Source: Desulfobacterales bacterium (GTDB lineage Bacteria > Desulfobacterota > Desulfobacteria > Desulfobacterales > JAFDCJ01). From it: 8,067 nucleotides of DNA. Below the pieces are notes generated by a model. The model did no database searches. It saw only the letters and a list, made by a program, of their open reading frames with translations, and was not told the origin of the DNA. Position numbers and translations under genes: made by a program. This document shows, in pieces, positions 1 through 4,896 of the stretch. The stretch spans positions 5,169,679 through 5,177,745 of the forward strand of contig CP070771.1 in NCBI GenBank assembly GCA_020345785.1, in the 5' to 3' direction. Each line of letters opens with the position of its first letter. Position 1 is the first letter of the stretch.

Positions 1-755
1 ATGCGGTTTTTGTTGTAGAGCAGCATTTTTTTGTAGTCGCCGGGTTGTACGTTGCCGAACGCCATGGCGGCCCGGTTGGCAAAACCCAGGGCAAAAATGG
101 CCGAGGAGATATCCGGGCCGAACGGCACGATGCGGGTATTCCAGCCGATCTGGACCCCGGCCTCGATCAATTGTTGCGTAACAGAGGTGTTGTTCTGGTT
201 GGCTGCCAGGAAGATATAAAGGCTTCTCCTCTGGTAGTCTTCCACGATGTCTTTGGCGATTTCGATTGTGGGCGCCGCTCCCACAATCGCGGCAAACCCC
301 GGTGCGGTGCCGTCGACGAATTCAACCCCTCTTTTACGGAAAACCGTGTCATCCGCGGCCCCCAGCCAGATCTTGCCGGCCTCGATATCCGGCTCTTCGG
401 AATGCAGGTAAAAATCCGGCTGATTCAGATACCGCAGGGCCTCGCGAATCTCGAAACAAAACAGCGTGGCCATGCCGGCATCCAAAAGGGGCCCCAGATA
501 CGGCAGGTGGTTCATGCCCTTGATGTGCGGCGGCAGCAGCTTGCGCGCCACGTCCAGAGGCTTTTTAATATCTTCTAGGGTTTCAACCTTGATTCCCAGC
601 AACGAATAAATGACCGGCAGATAATAGGCCGTGTTGGGAAAGCCGACCTTGGTATCCGCATCGAAGGTTTCCAGAGCGCGTTTGTACTCCCCTTCCACCT
701 GTGAAACGACGTTGTAGCCACCCTGAATGGCGGCAAATGCAACTAACTTTGACAT
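1..755 (-). CDS. acsB: Acetyl-CoA synthase (CODH/ACS alpha subunit), N-terminal part, truncated by the window edge
   Basis: Acetyl-CoA synthase condenses CO, a methyl group from the corrinoid protein and CoA at the Ni-Ni-[4Fe-4S] A-cluster, or runs in reverse to cleave acetyl-CoA. I translated the minus strand from ATG 755-753: 251 codons stay open to the left edge. The protein starts MSKLVAFAAIQGGYNVVSQV, has GFPNTAYYLPVIYSLLGIKV near residues 40-60 and ends with FGNVQPGDYKKMLLYNKNR. These match the first domain of bacterial AcsB, the domain that docks on CODH and carries part of the CO tunnel. Family members are about 730 residues, so roughly a third is visible; the A-cluster cysteines lie outside the window. 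The start is supported by AAGGAGG at 767-761, 5 nt upstream. The gene follows acsA after 166 bp in the same direction, so co-transcription is likely. No frameshift is seen. Confidence 0.95.
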   Translation of the reverse strand, partial: MSKLVAFAAIQGGYNVVSQVEGEYKRALETFDADTKVGFPNTAYYLPVIYSLLGIKVETLEDIKKPLDVARKLLPPHIKGMNHLPYLGPLLDAGMATLFCFEIREALRYLNQPDFYLHSEEPDIEAGKIWLGAADDTVFRKRGVEFVDGTAPGFAAIVGAAPTIEIAKDIVEDYQRRSLYIFLAANQNNTSVTQQLIEAGVQIGWNTRIVPFGPDISSAIFALGFANRAAMAFGNVQPGDYKKMLLYNKNR

Positions 756-760
756 ATGTT

Positions 761-767
761 CCTCCTT
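761..767 (-). promoter_or_regulatory. Ribosome binding site of acsB
   Basis: On the minus strand AAGGAGG lies 5 nt before ATG 755-753. It is a near-perfect anti-16S match and fixes the start of a gene whose downstream end is not in the window. Confidence 0.85.
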
Positions 768-797
768 CGTGGAGATTAATAATTCATTGAATATTTT

Positions 798-920
798 CGA
801 ATGAATAATGAATAATTAAGGTTCGCCTTCGGCGGATCCTTTAAAAAAAGACTTTCATTAATATGACGGAGCGACGCGACTTCCATAATTATTCAATTTT
901 CAATCGTCATTCGTCATTCG
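798..920. repeat. Small intergenic inverted-repeat element between acsA and acsB
   Basis: Nested inverted repeats bracket this stretch. CGAATGA at 798-804 pairs with TCATTCG at 907-913 (and again at 914-920), and TGAATAATT at 809-817 pairs with AATTATTCA at 887-895. Each arm holds a short tandem repeat: TGAATAA twice at 802-815 and CGTCATT twice at 905-918. A small GC hairpin, CGCC-TTC-GGCG, sits at 824-834, and ATTCATT (782-788) can pair with AATGAAT (800-806) just outside. No ORF is encoded. The look is that of a MITE-like or palindromic intergenic repeat in the spacer of an operon. It is not a clear terminator: the T-run on the transcribed strand (849-843) does not directly follow a strong stem. 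Whether it occurs elsewhere in the genome cannot be seen. Confidence 0.5.
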
Positions 921-921
921 C

Positions 922-2958
922 TTACGCTTCGAGTGCCTGGCGGCTGGCCATATCCATCAGGACCCGCTCGCGGGCTTTGTCGATGCCCAGCTCTTTGCGC
1001 TTTTTATCGATATGGGCAATCATCTTGCGGGCCATCTCGATTGGGTCGGGTGCCAGATCCCACTTGCCGCCGTATATTTTTTCCAGCTCCTCGAACAGAT
1101 GCTTCTGAAAAACCGGGGCACCGGTAATCGGCAGCGTCACACCGAACAGGGTGTAAACCCCGGAGGCGACAAAATACTGGCCGATGCTGATGGCTTTTTC
1201 ACTCATCCATTCGGGCGCTGCCCCGGCAGCCGGCAGATCGCGGATGTCATTGCCCAATCCGCCCGCTTTGACCACCTCGGTGGCGGCCAGCAGAATGCGG
1301 CTGTTGTCCACACAGGATCCCAGGTGCAATACCGGTGGAATACCCACCGTCTCGCAAACCTCGGCCAGGCCCGGCCCACAGAATACACCGGCGGACTCCG
1401 GCGTCAGCAATCCTTCCATGGCGCAGGCAATACCATTGCAGCCGGTGGTCAGGACAATCACGTCATTTTTGATGAGTTCCTTGACCAGGGTGATATGGGC
1501 TTCATTGTGCCGACCTCTGGCGTTGTTGCAGCCGACCACGCCGGCCACACCGCGAATGCGGCCGTTGATGATATTGTCATTCAGGGTGTAGTAAGAACCG
1601 CGGAAGGTGCCTCCCAGATGATATTCAACGGACTCGACGCCGAACCCTGCGATCTGGGCCGCTTTCTGACGCGGAATCATCACCTCGGCGCCGCGGTTTT
1701 CGAAATTATCGATGGCCATGGTGACAATCCGCTTGGCGTCTTCCATGGCATGATGTTCATCAAACTCGATGTGCAGCACATTGTCCTGCTCCATCCGGGC
1801 GATCGGATGGGTGGTGATCAGTTTGGTGTGAAAACATTTGGCCACGTTGGCCAAATTCTGGAAGACACACTGTACATCGACCACCATGGCATCACAAGCG
1901 CCGGTGACAATCGCCAGCTCCTGCTGCAGGAAGGTGCCTGCGGGCGGTACGCCGTGGCGCTGCAAAATCTCGTTGCCGGTGCAGCAAATGCCCCCCAGTT
2001 GAATACCTTTGGCGCCTTTGGATCGGGCATATTCGACCATTTCTTTGGATTGGGCCGCCGCCACGATCATCTCGGAGAGCACCGGTTCATGGCCGTGGAT
2101 GATAATATTGACATGATCCTCTTTCATGATCCCCAGGTTGGCTTCCGACTGCAGCGGAAAGGGTTTGCCGAACATCACGTCCTGCAGATCCGTGGCGATC
2201 ATGGAGCCGCCCCAGCCGTCGGCCAGCGCTGCTCGGGTACATTGCTTGAGGATGTTTTTGTAATCCTGATCCACGCCCATGTGAGTGCGATGCATGATTT
2301 CGACGACTTCGCGGTCGATATTGCGCGGCAGAACTCCCAGTTTTTTCCAGCGTTCATAAAGAGGCTGCGGCGCACGCTTCAGGTAGTAAAGTTCGCCCTC
2401 GGGCTTGCCCCATTCCGCCAGCGCCTTTTTGGCAACTTCCTGCGCAATTTCATCTAAATCGCGGTCAACTTCCTGGCCGGCGACTTCGACCTTGACATCC
2501 ACTCCAAAGTGCGGAGCAATCGCCAGAAGCTTGTTGTAATCCTTGATCTTATAGTCTTCGGTTTCTTTGTGGGCAACGGACATGAACACCTCCGCCACCG
2601 TGCGCCCATGATCGGAATGGGCGGCGCAACCGGCGGCCACCATGCGGGCAAAGTTCCGGGCGGCGATGGTATTGGCGGTCGCCCCGCAAAGTCCCTTGCG
2701 TTCGTCTTCGCCTTGGATGCCGCCTTTGGGCAGCGGCAGACGACAGGGACCCATGGCGCAGTTTTTACAGCAGATACCCTGAATACCGATATTACAGGGT
2801 TTCATAGCAACCGCCCGGTCAAAAATCGTATCTATTCCCAGATCCTGGGCGCGCCTGATCATCTGTTGGGTGGCAACATCAATGGTTGCGGCCACCGGGT
2901 CTGCAAGCTTTTTGGTCTTTTCGGCTTTTACTTCTTGCTTATCAGTTGTTTCTGCCAT
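922..2958 (-). CDS. acsA: Ni-Fe carbon monoxide dehydrogenase, catalytic subunit of the CODH/ACS complex
   Basis: This enzyme reversibly reduces CO2 to CO with ferredoxin and passes CO by an internal tunnel to AcsB. It has 678 residues, close to the 674 of Moorella AcsA. The cluster-binding residues are present. The D- and B-cluster motif is CNIGIQGICCKNCAMGPC, with Cys55, 63, 64, 67 and 72, plus Cys91. Likely C-cluster (Ni-Fe-S) ligands are His288/His290 in HGHEP, Cys325/326 in GGICCTGNE, Cys364 in DVQC, Cys477 in GCNN, Cys507 in TTGCNG and Cys549 in GSCVDNSR. Lys588 in SEKAISIGQY matches the conserved active-site lysine. His114 and His117 (AAHSDHG) fit the proton relay. ATG 2958 is preceded by GGGGAGGAA at 2973-2965. 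The Cys72-Cys91 loop looks about five residues longer than I recall for characterised enzymes. acsD ends 74 bp upstream and acsB follows, so this is probably one transcript. The assignment to the ACS-linked type rests on neighbours and length. Confidence 0.96.
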   Translation of the reverse strand: MAETTDKQEVKAEKTKKLADPVAATIDVATQQMIRRAQDLGIDTIFDRAVAMKPCNIGIQGICCKNCAMGPCRLPLPKGGIQGEDERKGLCGATANTIAARNFARMVAAGCAAHSDHGRTVAEVFMSVAHKETEDYKIKDYNKLLAIAPHFGVDVKVEVAGQEVDRDLDEIAQEVAKKALAEWGKPEGELYYLKRAPQPLYERWKKLGVLPRNIDREVVEIMHRTHMGVDQDYKNILKQCTRAALADGWGGSMIATDLQDVMFGKPFPLQSEANLGIMKEDHVNIIIHGHEPVLSEMIVAAAQSKEMVEYARSKGAKGIQLGGICCTGNEILQRHGVPPAGTFLQQELAIVTGACDAMVVDVQCVFQNLANVAKCFHTKLITTHPIARMEQDNVLHIEFDEHHAMEDAKRIVTMAIDNFENRGAEVMIPRQKAAQIAGFGVESVEYHLGGTFRGSYYTLNDNIINGRIRGVAGVVGCNNARGRHNEAHITLVKELIKNDVIVLTTGCNGIACAMEGLLTPESAGVFCGPGLAEVCETVGIPPVLHLGSCVDNSRILLAATEVVKAGGLGNDIRDLPAAGAAPEWMSEKAISIGQYFVASGVYTLFGVTLPITGAPVFQKHLFEELEKIYGGKWDLAPDPIEMARKMIAHIDKKRKELGIDKARERVLMDMASRQALEA

Positions 2959-2992
2959 ACAAGGTTCCTCCCCATATTTATTGATGAATGCA

Positions 2993-3007
2993 GCATGCCG
3001 GGCATGC
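2993..3007. repeat. Short palindrome in the acsD-acsA spacer
   Basis: GCATGC at 2993-2998 and at 3002-3007 is separated by CGG, giving a 6-bp stem (7 bp if the loop shrinks to one base). It lies in the 74-bp gap about 20 bp upstream of the acsA ribosome binding site. It lacks a T-run, so it is not a terminator. It could be an RNA-processing or stability hairpin that tunes the acsA to acsD ratio, or chance. Only the palindrome itself is directly seen. Confidence 0.35.
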
Positions 3008-3032
3008 CTGTCTTCATCTGATAATCTGATCG

Positions 3033-4595
3033 TTAGATTCTTCGGTGTATCCAGTCCAAATTCTCGACCATCTTTTCAACCATCGACTTCTGAACGGCGG
3101 CCGGCGTCTTGGAAACTTCTTCTTCCCCTGCGGAAGCACGCTTAGCAGCCAGCGCCTCGCGTTCCTTGGCGCGTTTTTGACGAATTGCATCGAGCTCGGA
3201 CTCGGCTTTCGCCTTGGCTTCGGCTGCCTGGCGGGCCGTTTCCTCGGCTTTGGCCTTGACTTCGGCTTCGGCTTTGGCTTTGGCTTCCGCTTCAGCCCTT
3301 ACCCTGGCTTCTTCCTGGGCCTTGGCTTTAGCTTCCGCTTCGGCCTTGGCTTTGGCCTCGGCTTCGGCCTTGGCTTTTTCGTCAACTGCCGCTTCAACCT
3401 TGGGTGCCGCTGCAGCCGGGGCTGCCGGTGCAGGTTCAGGAGCCGGTGCCGCTTTCTTTGCGGGTTCAGCCAGAGCTGCCGCAGGCGCCGCTTCCTTGGC
3501 AGGTGCCGCTGCGGCCGCCTTGGGTGCCGGCGCCGGTTTCTTTTCTTTTTCTTCGGCGATGGTCAGATCCGGTTCAGGAGAAAGCGACAGGAGGTCCAGT
3601 TCCACGTCCGCCAGTTGCTTTTTGATCGGGGCCACATCGGAAGCCATTCCACCTTCATAAACCAGATCGATATATGATTTCACCAGCCGGATGGATTCGG
3701 GGTGACGCATGATTAAAATGTCGGAGCCACTCATCAGGTATGCCACCGCACCCACCGCTTCCATCAGGACGGCGCGCTTTTCCGGATCGCCCAGCAACGG
3801 CGCTTCTGCGGCCGGCTGCTTGGCCTCCTTGCATTTCCAGACTTCATTGCCGAGATTGTTGATAAGTGGCAGCTGCAGCTTGTCATCGCCCTGGGCCAAG
3901 GCCGCCATACGGATTCGTTCCATCACGGAATACGAATATTCCAATCCGTAGCCCAGACCGCCGGTGGTCGGATCGATGATCATGCGATCGGTGGGCATTC
4001 CCAGATTTTCGAGCAGAATATTACATTGTTTGGCGAGGTTGACGTCGATCGGTGAGGACGCAATGACGGTGTGGCCGAAACCCATGGCAGCCGCCCCGAT
4101 GCCCTTGTGGTTCTTGTCCTCCACCGGGCCCAGGATCAGATTTTCTCCCTGACATTCTTCAGCGATTTTCTTTAGTACTTCCTCGTCTTTTTCGACATTG
4201 GCGGTGCCCCAGATGATCAAGGGAACATCCACGGCTCCCAGGACTTTTTTGACGGTGGCGACCGCCTCAGCCGCCGGTGCATCATTGCCGTTGGGGTCGG
4301 TACTTTTGAGCTGCAGAACAATCATATCGGCACCGAACTCCTCCACACACTTTTTCGCCCAGGCGGCAGGATCGGAAACCACATCTTTGAAAGGTGCAAG
4401 CGCTGCTTCCGGCCACTCATCCGGTTTCATATCCCAGATTTCCATGGCTATTTTAGGTTTGTTGGGCATCGCCCCTTCGAACTGATAAAATGGATAGCAT
4501 GCCTGTCCTCCGACAGTAACGGCTTTATCCCCCTTTCCCAGGGCGATTTCCTTGATGCTGCCGGTATAGGATTCTTTAAAAAATTCAAAAGCCAA
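3033..4595 (-). CDS. acsD: Corrinoid iron-sulfur protein small subunit (CODH/ACS delta), with a long C-terminal extension
   Basis: AcsD pairs with AcsC to form the CFeSP, which carries the methyl group on cobalamin between the AcsE methyltransferase and AcsB. The protein is 520 residues from TTG 4595-4593. Residues 1 to about 318 are the usual TIM-barrel subunit, with VGGQACYPFYQFEG near 28-41, DMIVLQLKSTDPNG near 90-103, IDPTTGGLGYGLEYSYSV at 207-224 and SGSDILIMRHPES near 289-301. Known bacterial AcsD is about 310-325 residues. The rest is extra: an Ala/Pro-rich stretch (about 350-400), a Lys/Ala/Glu-rich helix (about 401-490) and a tail ending MVENLDWIHRRI. The frame is open upstream to ATG 4727. 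I prefer TTG because AAGGAGG (4607-4601) sits 5 nt before it and the family N-terminus MAFEFFKESYTGSI begins there. AcsC is not adjacent, unlike the acsCD pairs of acetogens. Confidence 0.93.
   Translation of the reverse strand: MAFEFFKESYTGSIKEIALGKGDKAVTVGGQACYPFYQFEGAMPNKPKIAMEIWDMKPDEWPEAALAPFKDVVSDPAAWAKKCVEEFGADMIVLQLKSTDPNGNDAPAAEAVATVKKVLGAVDVPLIIWGTANVEKDEEVLKKIAEECQGENLILGPVEDKNHKGIGAAAMGFGHTVIASSPIDVNLAKQCNILLENLGMPTDRMIIDPTTGGLGYGLEYSYSVMERIRMAALAQGDDKLQLPLINNLGNEVWKCKEAKQPAAEAPLLGDPEKRAVLMEAVGAVAYLMSGSDILIMRHPESIRLVKSYIDLVYEGGMASDVAPIKKQLADVELDLLSLSPEPDLTIAEEKEKKPAPAPKAAAAAPAKEAAPAAALAEPAKKAAPAPEPAPAAPAAAAPKVEAAVDEKAKAEAEAKAKAEAEAKAKAQEEARVRAEAEAKAKAEAEVKAKAEETARQAAEAKAKAESELDAIRQKRAKEREALAAKRASAGEEEVSKTPAAVQKSMVEKMVENLDWIHRRI
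3126..3548 (-). repeat. Low-complexity segment in acsD: Ala/Pro linker and Lys/Ala/Glu helical repeat
   Basis: The DNA is made of degenerate 6- and 12-base units (plus strand: GGCTTTGGC, GGCTTCGGC, GGCCTTGGC and similar). They encode first PAPAP/AAPAP-type sequence (AcsD residues about 350-400, nt 3548-3396) and then KAKAEAEA-type sequence (about 401-490, nt 3395-3126). The first part resembles the mobile Ala-Pro linkers of multienzyme complexes. The second is a predicted long charged helix like that of TolA. Such tracts expand and contract by replication slippage, so length may vary between relatives. It also creates long spurious open frames on the other strand. Confidence 0.85.
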
Positions 4596-4600
4596 TGTTA

Positions 4601-4607
4601 CCTCCTT
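4601..4607 (-). promoter_or_regulatory. Ribosome binding site that sets the TTG start of acsD
   Basis: AAGGAGG on the minus strand lies 5 nt upstream of TTG 4595-4593. The only in-frame ATG further upstream (4727-4725) is preceded by an A/T-rich stretch with no Shine-Dalgarno match, so the TTG is the better start. Confidence 0.85.
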
Positions 4608-4744
4608 ATAGCTTGGTCTACTTCGGTTATTGAATGCAGTGTCCGTAATCGAAACATTGCAAGGAGTTAACCACAAACGGGACCCTGCCGCCGGCACGGC
4701 CCCTGAATTACACCCCCCCCCTTTCATATTTTATTTATTAATCA

Positions 4745-4761
4745 ATCTACGATCGGTAGAT
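4745..4761. other. Hairpin in the acsD leader (6-bp stem)
   Basis: ATCTAC at 4745-4750 pairs with GTAGAT at 4756-4761 around a 5-base loop GATCG. It lies inside the proposed acsD leader. Its function is unknown, and a stem this short may be chance. Confidence 0.35.
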
Positions 4762-4791
4762 ATATTCCTGGTAGAGGCGAAACCTGCTCAA

Positions 4792-4808
4792 CAGACCTGC
4801 AAGGTCTG
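4792..4808. other. Hairpin in the acsD leader (perfect 7-bp stem)
   Basis: CAGACCT (4792-4798) and AGGTCTG (4802-4808) form a perfect stem around a 3-base loop. No T-run follows on either strand, so it is not an intrinsic terminator for acsV. It would form near the 5' end of the acsD leader transcript and could stabilise the RNA or be an operator; both are inference. Confidence 0.45.
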
Positions 4809-4838
4809 GTTATCCCCGTAAAATGCAGAATATTTTCA

Positions 4839-4865
4839 TTTATATGGAGTGGATAGCTTTGTCAA
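4839..4865 (-). promoter_or_regulatory. Candidate sigma-70 type promoter upstream of acsD
   Basis: On the minus strand a consensus -35 hexamer TTGACA (4865-4860) is followed by TATAAA (4844-4839), which matches the -10 consensus at five of six positions. The spacer is 15 bp, shorter than the ideal 17. It lies about 30 bp after the acsV stop, in an AT-rich context. It suggests that acsD-acsA-acsB can be transcribed separately from acsV. The transcription start would be near 4832. Confidence 0.5.
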
Positions 4866-4896
4866 GAGCTGAACGGATATGAATATAAATTTCTAA

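Larger units (their letters stand above)
4596..4838 (-). promoter_or_regulatory. Long 5' leader of acsD
   Basis: The 301-bp gap between acsV (stop 4897) and acsD (start 4595) holds no convincing gene. If the promoter at 4865-4839 is used, about 235 nt of untranslated RNA precede acsD. Visible in it: a perfect 7-bp hairpin (4792-4808), a 6-bp hairpin (4745-4761), an AT-rich stretch (4723-4745), a run of nine G (4721-4713 on the minus strand), a GC-rich stretch able to form small stems (4680-4705), and the acsD ribosome binding site. I tested it against the B12-box of cobalamin riboswitches because the product is a corrinoid protein, and found no acceptable match. A regulatory role is inferred only from length and structure. 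Confidence 0.45.

Noticed and set aside
45..578. 177-codon plus-strand frame at the left end
   Set aside because: It is antisense to acsB, whose minus-strand translation matches the acetyl-CoA synthase N-terminus throughout.
820..850. Intrinsic terminator between acsA and acsB
   Set aside because: The T-run on the transcribed strand comes before, not after, the GC hairpin, and the stem has mismatches on that strand; read-through to acsB is more likely.
1012..2457. 481-codon open frame on the plus strand opposite acsA
   Set aside because: It is entirely antisense to a clearly conserved CO dehydrogenase, has no recognisable domain, and is explained by codon bias of the real gene.
3045..3677. 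210-codon plus-strand frame rich in Gly/Phe/Leu, and an overlapping Ala/Ser-rich frame
   Set aside because: Both are mirror images of the low-complexity repeat in acsD; repeats keep all frames free of stops.
4596..4727. Extension of AcsD to ATG 4727 (44 extra residues)
   Set aside because: No ribosome binding site, composition unlike the protein, and a strong Shine-Dalgarno sequence directly before TTG 4595 where the family N-terminus begins.
4792..4808. Hairpin as an intrinsic terminator after acsV
   Set aside because: No T-run follows on the minus strand, and it lies downstream of a good promoter-like pair that would belong to acsD.
4781..4815. Possible cobalamin riboswitch in the acsD leader, because of an AGACCTGC string
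   Set aside because: The string is on the plus strand, opposite to acsD transcription, and the rest of the B12-box does not fit.
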